DNA from: F22 sp963675625
GTDB lineage: Bacteria > Bacteroidota > Bacteroidia > Bacteroidales > Bacteroidaceae
Assembly: GCA_963675625.1 (NCBI GenBank)
Contig: OY776497.1
Coordinates: 992,001-1,056,000, forward strand
Direction: 5' to 3'
Length of the DNA: 64,000 nt
Shown here: piece by piece, positions 9,400-18,875 of the stretch
Layout: every line of letters begins with the position of its first letter
Numbering within the stretch: the stretch's first letter is position 1
The notes under the pieces: model-generated
What the model was told of the DNA's origin: nothing
Databases searched by the model: none
Seen by the model: the letters and a program-made list of their open reading frames with translations, nothing else
Program-made: the position numbers and the translations under genes

Positions 9400-10653
9400 T
9401 TATTCAGCACGCAAAGCCTCAATAGGTGGAACTTTTACAGCTTTCAGAGCTGGAAAATATCCTGCTAAAGTACCACATATAATCAATGTCAATGTAGCTT
9501 GAATAGCTACATGTATATCAACTGTAGGGTTCTTGAAATATTGCATTTGAAAAACACCTGCATTGACAGTTTGGTGACCAATAGTAGCATCCATCAACTC
9601 TGTGACACCTACGCCAGCTACTAAACCGATATATCCAAATAAAGTCGTGATAAAGACACTCTCAGCAATAATCATCCACAATATGGATCGAGGAGTAGCA
9701 CCTAGGGCTTTACGTATACCAAATTCTTTTGTACGCTCCTTCACTGCAATCAACATGATATTACTGACTCCTACAATCCCACTAATCATTGTAAACAAAG
9801 CGATAATCCAAATAGCAACAGTAATAAAATGGGCTCCCTTCATTTGGTCCAAATACTGACTAAATCTATTCCAAACCCACACCCCTCCAGTATCTTCGGG
9901 ATCGAATCGCTCTTGGTGTGCTATAACGCTTCTGAATGTTTTCTCAAACTGATCACAATCGGCTTCATTTTTTATATTATGAATGGAAAACAATAGCTGA
10001 TCAACTCTGTCACCAGTATTATTTAACAATGCGAAGGTAGAACGAGGTACAAAGAAATCATCATCACTATTTTGCTGATCTGTTTTACTTATACCAACAA
10101 CGAGATACATCAAGCCAGTTAACTTAACATGTTGGCCGACTGCACGTTCAGCATGTTTAAAGAGTTTTTTGGCCAAATTTTCTGGAAGGACTATACTCTT
10201 TCTTTTTTGATCGACATCTATTGTATTGATAAAACGTCCGTAGAGCACGTTGATTTTTTCAATATTTTCATAATTAGCATCACAGCCTATAATTGTTCCA
10301 GATACACTCTGGTCTGCATAACTGACCGTTTGTCCACCAGAATAATGAATACCACCAACATTACTCACATTATCTTTCAATGTTTGAGTAGCAGCGATAT
10401 CTTTATTATGCAATTGAATATATCGTCCTTTATCAAATCCGGCATATGGTTTTGTTGTAAAACTACCGCCAGATTTCACACTATTGACAGACCATCTTGC
10501 TCCATTATCCAAGAAGGCATTATTCAAACCATTTCCAGCACCAAGCAATACTATAAGCATAAAGATACCCCATGCCACAGCAAAACCTGTCAATGCTGTA
10601 CGCATCTTATTTCTGCGAATAGTCGAAATTAGTTCTTGCCAAAGATCATACAT
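9400..10653 (-). CDS. MacB-type ABC transporter permease (first copy)
   Basis: A 417-residue paralogue of the downstream permease, with the same topology: one N-terminal helix, an extracytoplasmic MacB core domain and three C-terminal helices holding NIMLIAVKERTKEFGIRKALGATPRSILWMIIAES. It starts 21 bp after the ATPase gene and ends 31 bp before the second permease. Two different permeases with one ATPase suggest a heterodimeric MacB-like transporter that works from the periplasm outwards. The substrate (peptide, lipopeptide, drug or lipoprotein) is unknown. Confidence 0.92.
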   Translation of the reverse strand: MYDLWQELISTIRRNKMRTALTGFAVAWGIFMLIVLLGAGNGLNNAFLDNGARWSVNSVKSGGSFTTKPYAGFDKGRYIQLHNKDIAATQTLKDNVSNVGGIHYSGGQTVSYADQSVSGTIIGCDANYENIEKINVLYGRFINTIDVDQKRKSIVLPENLAKKLFKHAERAVGQHVKLTGLMYLVVGISKTDQQNSDDDFFVPRSTFALLNNTGDRVDQLLFSIHNIKNEADCDQFEKTFRSVIAHQERFDPEDTGGVWVWNRFSQYLDQMKGAHFITVAIWIIALFTMISGIVGVSNIMLIAVKERTKEFGIRKALGATPRSILWMIIAESVFITTLFGYIGLVAGVGVTELMDATIGHQTVNAGVFQMQYFKNPTVDIHVAIQATLTLIICGTLAGYFPALKAVKVPPIEALRAE

Positions 10654-10674
10654 AATTATATACGTTTAATATTC

Positions 10675-11382
10675 TTACTTCATGTAACCATCCATACTAA
10701 ATGGAGAATCTAATCGGTCTTCTATATCACCAATGAGTCCATCCTTAATATGTATAATCTTATCTGTCTGGTTAGCAACACCACTTTCGTGAGTCACAAC
10801 AGCAATAGTCAATCCTTCATTATGTAAATCTTGAAGAATTTGCATCACTTCCTTACTAGTAGCACTATCCAAGGCACCAGTCGGTTCATCGGCTAAAATA
10901 ATTTGGGGTTGAGTAACCAATGCTCTGGCTATAGCCACACGTTGTTTTTGTCCCCCACTCATTTCATTAGGCATGTGATGTGCCCAATCTTTAAGCCCCA
11001 ACTTATCTAAATATTCTAGAGCTATTTTGTTGCGTTTTTTACGACTTACTCCCTTATAAAAAAGAGGTAAAGCAACATTTTCAACTGCATTTTTAAAACC
11101 TATCAAATTAAATGATTGAAAAATAAATCCAATCATCTCATTACGATAAGTAGCTGCTTGTGTCTCAGACAAACCATTCATATTGACTCCATTCAAAGTA
11201 TACACTCCCGTGTCGAACGTATCCAATATACCCAAAATGTTTAGAAGTGTAGATTTTCCTGAGCCAGAGGCACCCATAATAGAGACAAACTCTCCTTTTT
11301 GAATGTCAAGACTGATCCCTTTCAACACATGAAGTGGTGCCCCATTATGGTAGGTCTTATTAATATTTTCTAGATGGATCAT
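10675..11382 (-). CDS. ABC transporter ATP-binding protein (MacB/LolD class)
   Basis: A 235-residue ATPase with all standard motifs: Walker A GASGSGKST (about 36-44), signature MSGGQKQRVAIARAL (about 141-155), Walker B ILADEPTGALD and the switch histidine in VVTHE. It belongs to the MacB/LolD/FtsE clade by its short length and DTFDTGVYTLNG-type region. It is the first gene of the five-gene operon (ATPase, permease, permease, fusion protein, TolC). I could not find a good Bacteroidetes promoter upstream of it; AT-rich DNA separates it from the manA terminator. Confidence 0.94.
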   Translation of the reverse strand: MIHLENINKTYHNGAPLHVLKGISLDIQKGEFVSIMGASGSGKSTLLNILGILDTFDTGVYTLNGVNMNGLSETQAATYRNEMIGFIFQSFNLIGFKNAVENVALPLFYKGVSRKKRNKIALEYLDKLGLKDWAHHMPNEMSGGQKQRVAIARALVTQPQIILADEPTGALDSATSKEVMQILQDLHNEGLTIAVVTHESGVANQTDKIIHIKDGLIGDIEDRLDSPFSMDGYMK

Positions 11383-11483
11383 TGTGGAATATGTTATAGG
11401 GTTATTATTAGAGTTTTATTACAAAACACGATGATAAGACGCAGTAAAGGTAATGAAAAGTTGCAAAGAGAGTAGATTTTTTG

Positions 11484-11519
11484 AAAAAAAAGAAAGGATG
11501 CTCAAAATGAGCATCCTTT
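11484..11519 (-). terminator. Intrinsic terminator of manA
   Basis: On the minus strand a perfect 12-bp stem (AAAGGATGCTCA / TGAGCATCCTTT, 3-nt loop, 11493-11519) is followed by TCTTTTTTTT, directly downstream of the manA stop at 11541. Confidence 0.93.
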
Positions 11520-11540
11520 TCAATAATATTATAATGATTT

Positions 11541-12512
11541 TTACACGTATGTTTCAAGAAACTTCACCCCACCTTCGTCAGGAATAATTTTAATGGACTC
11601 ATTCACAGCAGGAATTAAAATGGTTTCTCCATATTCCATTGAATACTCTTCACCGTCTTCTGTAAATAAAGAAGCACCACCTGATAAACAAACATAAATG
11701 ACAAACGAATCTAAGCTACTATAATCGCATGTCATCTCTTCTGTCAAATCATATACGGAAGTCACAAAGTGAGGACATGCAACCACTTCTACTGGCTCAT
11801 CTTTTTTCTCTTCATACTTTGTACGACAATCAGGGAACACTGTAAAATCGATAGCGTCTGCAGCAAGCTCTGTATGTAGTTCACGTAGATTTCCATCCTT
11901 ATCTCGTCGATCATAATCGTCTATTCGATATGTAATATTACTTGTCTGTTGAATTTCTGCAATAAAGCAACCAGCACCAGTAGCGTGAACACGACCAGCA
12001 GGCAAATAAAAAATATCCCCTTTCTTTACTTCATAAGACTGCACTAAATCAACAAAAGTCTTATTTTTGACACGCTGACGATACTCATTAACATCTATTT
12101 CTTTATTTAGACCAACATACAATTTAGCTCCAGGTTTATGGTCTACCACATACCACATTTCAGTTTTTCCTGGGCATTCATGGCGCTCTTGTGCAAGTTC
12201 ATCATCAGGGTGCACCTGTATAGACAAATTCTGTTCAGCATCAATAAATTTTATTAGCAATGGAAAATGATAACCAAATCGATTATAATTTTCTTCACCG
12301 ACAATTTCTTCCTTATACTCACCGATAAGGCGCGGAAGTGACATACCCTTATGTGGCCCTTCTGCTACAATTGATTCATCACCAGGGACACCCGATAGTT
12401 CCCAACTTTCACCGACGTTGTCAAGCGAGACGTCCAATCCTTTAAATGGGATAATACGCTCTCCACCCCAGATGGTTTGTTTTAGGATGGGTTCAAACTT
12501 AAATAGTTGCAT
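11541..12512 (-). CDS. manA: Mannose-6-phosphate isomerase, class I
   Basis: It interconverts mannose 6-phosphate and fructose 6-phosphate, feeding mannose into glycolysis or supplying GDP-mannose synthesis. The 323-residue protein is the short form of type I PMI. Likely zinc ligands by family analogy are Q99 and H101 (in SIQVHPDD), E118 and H176 (in PAGRVHATGAG). It is monocistronic, with its own promoter and terminator, and divergent from galM-gluP-galK. Its promoter shares a 14-bp identical stretch with that of the ROK regulator gene at 40 kb. Confidence 0.94.
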   Translation of the reverse strand: MQLFKFEPILKQTIWGGERIIPFKGLDVSLDNVGESWELSGVPGDESIVAEGPHKGMSLPRLIGEYKEEIVGEENYNRFGYHFPLLIKFIDAEQNLSIQVHPDDELAQERHECPGKTEMWYVVDHKPGAKLYVGLNKEIDVNEYRQRVKNKTFVDLVQSYEVKKGDIFYLPAGRVHATGAGCFIAEIQQTSNITYRIDDYDRRDKDGNLRELHTELAADAIDFTVFPDCRTKYEEKKDEPVEVVACPHFVTSVYDLTEEMTCDYSSLDSFVIYVCLSGGASLFTEDGEEYSMEYGETILIPAVNESIKIIPDEGGVKFLETYV

Positions 12513-12580
12513 GATTTGTTAAATGGGTTTTAGACTTTATTTAATATCATAACCTTTTCCGAACGAATTATTCGGTGACA

Positions 12581-12611
12581 CAAAAATACAAAAAAAACTA
12601 ATTGAAGCAAG
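12581..12611 (-). promoter_or_regulatory. manA promoter
   Basis: TATTTTTG (12581-12588) is preceded, 19 bp upstream on the minus strand, by CTTG (12608-12611), one mismatch from TTTG. The downstream leader contains the small inverted repeat CCGAA...TTCGG (12559-12575). The 8-mer plus the next six bases (TATTTTTGTGTCAC) are identical at the ROK gene promoter. Confidence 0.7.
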
Positions 12612-12679
12612 ATTTTAAGTCTAATTATTTCGCTACACCAGATAAAATCGCGTTATTTGCATAACATAAAAAATCCTCA

Positions 12680-13801
12680 ATGATTATGAACAACACCACA
12701 ACACCAGAGAATCTTGCGAATCTCAAACGTCAAGACTTTCAAATAAAAATTGACAATAAACAGACAGACCTTTTTATCTTGAAAAATAAGCTTGGTATGG
12801 AGGTTGCAGTTTCAAACTATGGCGGAGCTGTACTCGCTATCATGGTTCCAGATCGTGATGGGAAAGTAGCCAACGTTATTTTATCACACAGTGATATAAA
12901 AAGTTTAGTAAACAGTCCAGAGCCTTTCTTAAGCACGACAATCGGCAGATATGCAAATCGTATCTGTAAAGGAGAATTTACATTAGATGGGGATACGTAT
13001 AAATTGGCAACAAATAATGGCCCCAACCACTTACACGGTGGTCCAACAGGATTTCATGCTCGCGTATGGGATGCTGAACAAACTGACGAAAAGACAGTCG
13101 TCATGAAGTATCAGTCTCAAGATATGGAAGAGGGATTCCCTGGTACTCTTGATGTTAAAATCACATATAGCTTATCTGAAGAAGCGAATGCTTTCATTAT
13201 TGAATATGAAGCAACAACAGATAAAACAACTATCGTGAATCTGACTAATCACGGTTTCTTTAATTTGGCAGGTGTGACTAATCCAACCCCAAGTATTGAA
13301 GACAATATTGTAGAAATAAACGCTAATTTCTACACTCCAATAGATAGTACATCTATCCCGACTGGAGAAATTGCAACGGTTTCAGGTACACCTATGGATT
13401 TTCGCACACCACAAGTTGTGGGCGATCGTATAGATGGAGACTTTGAACAACTGCAATTTGGAGCAGGCTATGACCACAATTATGTGCTTGATAAAGGACA
13501 GTGGGGAGAACTAAGCTACGCAGCTTCTTGCAAAGACCCTAAATCTGGTCGTATTATGGAAGTATACACAACAGAACCAGGTGTACAATTGTACACAGGT
13601 AACTGGCTAAACGGTTTTAGCGGATCACATGGAGCAACATTCCCTAAGCGTAGCGCAATATGCTTTGAAGCTCAATGTTTTCCTGACACACCTAATAAGG
13701 GACATTTCCCTAGCGCTGTATTGACACCAGAAGGTGTTTATGAACAAACAACAATCTACAACTTCTACACTGACGCAGACGAGGAAGAAGAAGACATGTA
13801 G
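12680..13801 (+). CDS. galM: Aldose 1-epimerase (mutarotase)
   Basis: It interconverts alpha and beta anomers of galactose and glucose and opens the Leloir route. The 373-residue protein carries GRYANRI (sugar-binding Arg), the catalytic histidine pair in PNHLHGG and LTNHGFFNLAG, and the late Glu in AICFEAQCFPDTPN. The start could be the ATG at 12680 or the one two codons later. It has an acidic C-terminal tail (DADEEEEDM). The MFS transporter gene follows at once and galK comes after it, consistent with a galactose/glucose uptake unit. Confidence 0.94.
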   Translation: MIMNNTTTPENLANLKRQDFQIKIDNKQTDLFILKNKLGMEVAVSNYGGAVLAIMVPDRDGKVANVILSHSDIKSLVNSPEPFLSTTIGRYANRICKGEFTLDGDTYKLATNNGPNHLHGGPTGFHARVWDAEQTDEKTVVMKYQSQDMEEGFPGTLDVKITYSLSEEANAFIIEYEATTDKTTIVNLTNHGFFNLAGVTNPTPSIEDNIVEINANFYTPIDSTSIPTGEIATVSGTPMDFRTPQVVGDRIDGDFEQLQFGAGYDHNYVLDKGQWGELSYAASCKDPKSGRIMEVYTTEPGVQLYTGNWLNGFSGSHGATFPKRSAICFEAQCFPDTPNKGHFPSAVLTPEGVYEQTTIYNFYTDADEEEEDM

Positions 13802-13858
13802 TTTTTGAAAAGGATTTACAAAAAACAAAATACCTTAATAACAAAACCTATTTTTACA

Positions 13859-15175
13859 ATGACAAGTACTGACAACAAGAAGAATTACCTTCTTCCTATT
13901 ATTATGATGTTCGCATTGTTTGCGATGATATCATTTGTAACAGGTCTAACCAACCCAATCGGTGTGATCGTTAAAAATCAATTTTCTGTACCAAACTGGA
14001 TGAGTCAGTTGGGAAATGCGGCTAACTTTATTGCCTATTTCTTCATGGGATGGCCAGCAGGTATTCTTCTTCAGAAAAAAGGATATAAATTTACTGCACT
14101 GATTGCTGTTGCTATTGGTTTTGCTGGAGTTGGTATTCAGTACTTATCAAGTAGCTTTGGTGATAGTACATTTACCGTATACTTAATTGGATGTTTCATC
14201 TCTGGTTTTTCAATGTGTTTATTGAACTCTGTGGTAAACCCTATGTTGAACACCCTTGCTGGCGGTGGCAAACGAGGTAACCAACTCATTCAGTTTGGTG
14301 GTTCATTAAACTCGTTGTCTGCAACAATCGTTCCTGTTTTTGTAGGATATTTGATTGGTAGCAACGTAAAAGAAGCTAAGATATCACAAGCTGCTCCTGC
14401 ACTTTGGATTGCTATGGCTATCTTTGCAGCAGCATTCCTTGTATTATGGTTGATGGCCATTCCAGAGCCATTCCTTGATGCAAATAAGACAAAAGAAAAA
14501 GATACACACTCACCACTTTCTTTCCGTCACTTTATCTTTGGTATTATCGCAATCTTCCTTTATGTAGGTATTGAAGTAGGTATCCCTAACTTTATCAATC
14601 TTCTTTTGACCAACCCAGTTGATTCCGAAGGGGCTAAAGGTCTAGGTATTGACGCTGCAACAGCAGGATCTATCGTAGGGACTTATTGGTTCTTAATGTT
14701 GATAGGTCGTCTTTGTGGTGGTTTCTTGGGCAGCAAATTCTCTGCAAGAACTCAACTTCTAGGTGTATCATCTCTTGGTATCATCTTTATCCTTATTGGG
14801 ATCTTTGCTCCACTTGGAGCAACAATGGTGTCAATGCCTGTATTCCAAGGTGGTGCATCTATTGGATTTGGCATGGCTAAAGTTCCTTTAAATGTAATGA
14901 TGTTTGCACTCTGTGGACTTTGTACATCAATTATGTGGGGCGGAATCTTTAACCTTGCAGTTGAAGGCCTTGGGAAATACACATCTATGGCATCAGGTAT
15001 CTTTATGATCATGGTGTGCGGTGGTGGTATTCTTCCACTTATTCAAGGTGCAGTAGCAGATATTTCTGCAAATTATTTGGCTAGTTACTGGGTTATTGTA
15101 GCTTCTTTAGCTTATCTACTTTGGTATGCCATTGCAGGTTGTCACAACGTCAACAAAGATATTCCTGTAGAATAA
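13859..15175 (+). CDS. gluP: Glucose/galactose MFS transporter (FucP/GluP family)
   Basis: A 12-helix major facilitator sugar/H+ symporter of the FHS (FucP) family, 438 residues from the ATG at 13859. An in-frame TTG at 13805 would add 18 polar residues and lies only 3 bp after galM; I prefer the ATG because the usual first helix follows (NYLLPIIMMFALFAMISFV). Family marks are LTNPIGVIVKNQF in helix 1, the GxxLNSVVNPMLNTL segment and the C-terminal half with GIEVGIPNFINLLL. Its place between galM and galK supports galactose/glucose import. Confidence 0.92.
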   Translation: MTSTDNKKNYLLPIIMMFALFAMISFVTGLTNPIGVIVKNQFSVPNWMSQLGNAANFIAYFFMGWPAGILLQKKGYKFTALIAVAIGFAGVGIQYLSSSFGDSTFTVYLIGCFISGFSMCLLNSVVNPMLNTLAGGGKRGNQLIQFGGSLNSLSATIVPVFVGYLIGSNVKEAKISQAAPALWIAMAIFAAAFLVLWLMAIPEPFLDANKTKEKDTHSPLSFRHFIFGIIAIFLYVGIEVGIPNFINLLLTNPVDSEGAKGLGIDAATAGSIVGTYWFLMLIGRLCGGFLGSKFSARTQLLGVSSLGIIFILIGIFAPLGATMVSMPVFQGGASIGFGMAKVPLNVMMFALCGLCTSIMWGGIFNLAVEGLGKYTSMASGIFMIMVCGGGILPLIQGAVADISANYLASYWVIVASLAYLLWYAIAGCHNVNKDIPVE

Positions 15176-15189
15176 TACACAACATCAGT

Positions 15190-15235
15190 CAGTCTACTAC
15201 TAAATTAAAACTTTGTAGTAGACTGATTGACTTTT
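15190..15235 (+). terminator. Intrinsic terminator after gluP
   Basis: An 11-bp perfect stem CAGTCTACTAC (15190-15200) / GTAGTAGACTG (15215-15225) with a 14-nt loop, then GATTGACTTTTAAC. The T-run is short, so partial read-through into galK is possible. Confidence 0.7.
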
Positions 15236-15376
15236 AACTTTACACACAAATATAACATGACTCCACAAGATTGCATCTGAAAATTAGCGAAAGAAATAAA
15301 CATATCCATCGCCCTATATTCACATCAATCACCGAGTCTAATACAACAATTTTATTCATTCTAAAATTCAAATACA

Positions 15377-16534
15377 ATGTTTAGACAAGATGTAAGAAAC
15401 CGATTCAAAAAGCACTTTGATGGCGCAGAGGGAACTGTATATGCTTCACCTGGACGTATCAACTTAATTGGAGAACACACTGATTATAATGGCGGATTCG
15501 TATTTCCAGGTGCCGTAGACAAGGGGATGATTGCAGAAATTAAACCAAACGGAACTGATAAAGTACGTGCTTATTCTATTGATTTGAAAGATTATGTAGA
15601 ATTTGGTTTGAACGAAGAAGATGCTCCATCTGCAAGCTGGGCACGTTATATCTTTGGTGTTTGCCGTGAAATGATCAAACGCGGAGTAGACGTAAAAGGG
15701 TTTGACACAGCATTTGCAGGTGATGTGCCACTAGGTGCTGGAATGTCCTCATCAGCAGCGCTTGAAAGCACATACGCTTACGCTATTAACGAATTATTTG
15801 GTGAAAATAAAATAGACAAATTTGACCTTGCACGTGTAGGCCAATCAACAGAGCATAACTATTGCGGCGTTAAATGTGGAATCATGGATCAATTTGCTAG
15901 TGTATTTGGCAAAGAAGGTAGTTTGATGAGACTTGATTGCCGTTCACTTGAATATAAATACTACCCTTTCAATCCAGAAGGTTATAAGCTAGTACTTATT
16001 GATTCTGTTGTTAAACATGAGCTAGCTTCATCGGCATACAACAAGCGTCGCGAAAGTTGTGAAAATGTTGTAAAAGCGATGCAAGAAACTCACCCTAACG
16101 TAGAATTTTTACGTGACGCTGATTTAGCTATGCTTGAAGAAGTTAAAGGTAAGGTTTCTGCAGAAGATTATATGCGTGCAGAATATGTTATCGAAGAAAT
16201 CCAACGTGTACTAGATGTATGTGATGCATTGGAAAAAGGCGATTACGAAACTGTAGGTGAAAAGATGTATGAAACTCACCATGGAATGAGTAAATTATAT
16301 GAAGTAAGTTGTGAAGAATTAGACTTCTTGAATGATATTGCTCGCGACTGTGGCGTAACAGGTTCTCGTGTTATGGGTGGAGGATTCGGTGGTTGTACCA
16401 TCAATCTTGTAAAAGAAGAACTTTATCCTCTATTTATTGAAAAAGCAAAAATAAACTTTACTGAAAAATTTGGTAAAGAACCAAAAGTATATGATGTCGT
16501 AATCGGTAACGGTTCACGTCGTCTCGATGCCTAA
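15377..16534 (+). CDS. galK: Galactokinase
   Basis: It phosphorylates alpha-D-galactose at C1 with ATP. The 385-residue GHMP kinase has the galactokinase signature GRINLIGEHTDYNGG (26-40), the ATP-binding PLGAGMSSSAALE (about 117-129) and the C-terminal GGFGGCTINLV. It lies 201 bp after gluP, separated by a hairpin with a weak T-run, and TAACTTTA at 15235-15242 is a near-match to a -7 box. It could therefore be expressed both by read-through and from its own promoter. galT and galE are not in the window. Confidence 0.96.
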   Translation: MFRQDVRNRFKKHFDGAEGTVYASPGRINLIGEHTDYNGGFVFPGAVDKGMIAEIKPNGTDKVRAYSIDLKDYVEFGLNEEDAPSASWARYIFGVCREMIKRGVDVKGFDTAFAGDVPLGAGMSSSAALESTYAYAINELFGENKIDKFDLARVGQSTEHNYCGVKCGIMDQFASVFGKEGSLMRLDCRSLEYKYYPFNPEGYKLVLIDSVVKHELASSAYNKRRESCENVVKAMQETHPNVEFLRDADLAMLEEVKGKVSAEDYMRAEYVIEEIQRVLDVCDALEKGDYETVGEKMYETHHGMSKLYEVSCEELDFLNDIARDCGVTGSRVMGGGFGGCTINLVKEELYPLFIEKAKINFTEKFGKEPKVYDVVIGNGSRRLDA

Positions 16535-16554
16535 GACATAGGTCTGGCGTCATA

Positions 16555-16592
16555 AAAAAGAGTGTGTACGTAATTGTACACACTCTTTTTTT
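16555..16592 (+). terminator. Intrinsic terminator of galK
   Basis: A perfect 15-bp stem AAAAAGAGTGTGTAC / GTACACACTCTTTTT with a 6-nt loop runs straight into a T-tract. The A-run and T-run make it potentially bidirectional. Confidence 0.95.
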
Positions 16593-16781
16593 TATTTAAC
16601 TTTTTCAGCTTCTTGTAATACATATATAAAATATAACGGACCTAGAAATTAAGGACAATGGGAATAAATAGCACAAACATACTGTACAACTTACGCATTA
16701 AGAAAGAGAATAGAAATACCGTAGGACGTTAAGACTACTAAAATGACAAAGAGGACTAATCAACTATTCCTAGAAAATTCG

Positions 16782-16789
16782 TATCTTTG
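16782..16789 (+). promoter_or_regulatory. -7 box of the tkt-rpiB operon
   Basis: TATCTTTG matches TAnnTTTG. It lies inside the extended reading frame of tkt, so transcripts from here exclude the upstream ATG at 16743 and fix the start at 16827. No convincing -33 box is seen. The rest of the interval 16593-16781 holds nothing I can identify. Confidence 0.65.
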
Positions 16790-16826
16790 CAGCAAACAAA
16801 CTAAAACAGTAATAATTACCTATCGT

Positions 16827-18845
16827 ATGAATAGCAGTAACCTCATGAATCGCGCAGCAGACAATATCCGTATCCTCGCTGCATCAATGGTTGAAAAAGC
16901 AAACTCTGGACACCCTGGTGGTGCAATGGGTGGAGCTGACTTCGTCAATGTCCTTTTCTCTGAATTTCTAATTTATGATCCTAGCAATCCTTATTGGGAA
17001 GGTCGTGATCGTTTCTTTTTAGATCCAGGCCACATGTCGCCTATGTTATATAGCCAATTAGCATTGACTGGAAAATTTTCATTGGAAGAACTTGCACAAT
17101 TTCGTCAGTGGGGCTCAGTAACTCCAGGACATCCAGAAGTAGATGTAGCGCGTGGAATTGAAAACACAAGTGGCCCACTAGGACAAGGTCACACTTTCGC
17201 AGTTGGAGCTGCTATGGCTGCTAAATTTTTGGGGAGCAAGTTTGGACAAGACATCATGGGTCAAACTATTTATGCTTATATTTCTGATGGTGGTATTCAA
17301 GAAGAGATTTCTCAAGGAGCTGGTCGTATTGCAGGAACTTTAGGTTTAGATAACCTAATCATGTTTTACGATTCCAATGATATACAGCTATCAACAACTA
17401 CTGAGGAAGTAAATAGCGAAGATGTTGCTAAAAAATACGAAGCATGGGGATGGTGGGTAAAAACGATTAACGGAAACGAGCCTGATTCTATACGTGAAGC
17501 AATTAAAGAAGCTAAGGCTGTGAATGACAGACCTTCTTTAATTATTGGTAAAACAGTTATGGGAAAAGGTGCTCGTCGAGCAGATAACACCTCATACGAA
17601 GCGTGTACTGCAACACATGGAGCTCCCCTAGGTGGAGATGCATATAAAAATACCATAACTAACTTAGGTGGTAATCCAGAAGATCCATTTGTTATTTTCC
17701 CTGAAGTTGCTGAATTATACAGTAAACGTAAAACTGAACTTACAACATTAATGGCTGAGAAAAAAAATGCCAAAAAAGCGTGGAGTGCAGCGAATCCTGA
17801 GTTAGCAGAGAAATTAGATAAATTCTTCAGCAAAAAAGCGCCAAAAGTTGATTGGGAAGCTATTAAACAAAAAGCAGGTGTAGCTACTCGTGTGGCATCA
17901 GCAACTGTTCTTGGTCATCTTGCTGAACAAGTTGAGAACATGGTGGTGGCATCAGCAGACTTGTCAAATTCTGATAAAACAGATGGTTTCTTAAACAAAA
18001 CTAAATCTTGGGTCAAAGGAGATTTCTCAGGAGCATTCTTCCAAGCTGGAGTTGCTGAGTTAACGATGGCTTGTTGTACAATAGGTATGGCTCTACATGG
18101 AGGTGTGATTCCAGCATGCGCCACTTTCTTTGTCTTTAGTGATTACATGAAGCCAGCTATTCGTATGGCAGCATTAATGGAAGTGCCAGTCAAGTTTATT
18201 TGGACACATGATGCTTTCCGTGTTGGTGAGGATGGCCCTACGCATGAACCTGTTGAACAAGAGGCACAAATTCGCCTAATGGAAAAACTACAAAACCACA
18301 GTGGCAAAAATTCGACTCTTGTTCTTCGACCAGCAGATGCAGAGGAAACGACCGTAGCTTGGAAACTGGCCATGAACAATATAGATACTCCATCAGCATT
18401 AATTTTTTCCCGTCAAAACATAGCGATGTTACCAGATGGAACCAAATACGACAATGCTGCTAAGGGAGCATATATTATTGCAGGTGCTGATGAAAATCCG
18501 GACGTGATTCTCGTTGCAAGTGGTTCCGAAGTATCTACTTTAGTAGCTGGTGCTACAAAACTTCGTGAGGAAGGTATTAAGATACGCATCGTAAGTGCAC
18601 CTTCTGAAGGATTATTCCGAAGTCAAGATGCAGCTTATCAAGAAGAGACTCTACCTGCAAGTGCTAAAATATTTGGATTAACAGCGGGACTTCCAGTAAA
18701 TCTTCAAGGCTTAGTTGGTTCACAAGGTAAAATTTGGGGACTAGATTCATTTGGTTTCTCAGCACCTTATACAGTGCTTGATGAAAAATTAGGATTTACA
18801 GCAGAAAACGTGTACAAGCAAGTAAAAGAATACTTGAATAAATAA
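16827..18845 (+). CDS. tkt: Transketolase
   Basis: A thiamine-diphosphate enzyme of the non-oxidative pentose phosphate pathway that moves two-carbon units between sugar phosphates. From the ATG at 16827 it has 672 residues, the normal length; an in-frame ATG at 16743 lies upstream of the promoter. Motifs are SGHPGGAMGGAD, GHPE, SGPLGQG and a TPP-binding segment reading SDGGIQEEISQGAGRIAGTLGLDN..., where many relatives have GDG. The pyrimidine-domain Glu lies in GVAELTM and the phosphate-binding RVGEDGPTHEPVE is intact. rpiB follows by 30 bp. Confidence 0.96.
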   Translation: MNSSNLMNRAADNIRILAASMVEKANSGHPGGAMGGADFVNVLFSEFLIYDPSNPYWEGRDRFFLDPGHMSPMLYSQLALTGKFSLEELAQFRQWGSVTPGHPEVDVARGIENTSGPLGQGHTFAVGAAMAAKFLGSKFGQDIMGQTIYAYISDGGIQEEISQGAGRIAGTLGLDNLIMFYDSNDIQLSTTTEEVNSEDVAKKYEAWGWWVKTINGNEPDSIREAIKEAKAVNDRPSLIIGKTVMGKGARRADNTSYEACTATHGAPLGGDAYKNTITNLGGNPEDPFVIFPEVAELYSKRKTELTTLMAEKKNAKKAWSAANPELAEKLDKFFSKKAPKVDWEAIKQKAGVATRVASATVLGHLAEQVENMVVASADLSNSDKTDGFLNKTKSWVKGDFSGAFFQAGVAELTMACCTIGMALHGGVIPACATFFVFSDYMKPAIRMAALMEVPVKFIWTHDAFRVGEDGPTHEPVEQEAQIRLMEKLQNHSGKNSTLVLRPADAEETTVAWKLAMNNIDTPSALIFSRQNIAMLPDGTKYDNAAKGAYIIAGADENPDVILVASGSEVSTLVAGATKLREEGIKIRIVSAPSEGLFRSQDAAYQEETLPASAKIFGLTAGLPVNLQGLVGSQGKIWGLDSFGFSAPYTVLDEKLGFTAENVYKQVKEYLNK

Positions 18846-18875
18846 TACAAATCTGTAAATACAATATCAATAAGT

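Noticed and set aside
9602..10669. Plus-strand frames up to 167 codons over the permease genes
   Set aside because: They lie opposite a clear MacB-type permease and have no promoter or family resemblance.
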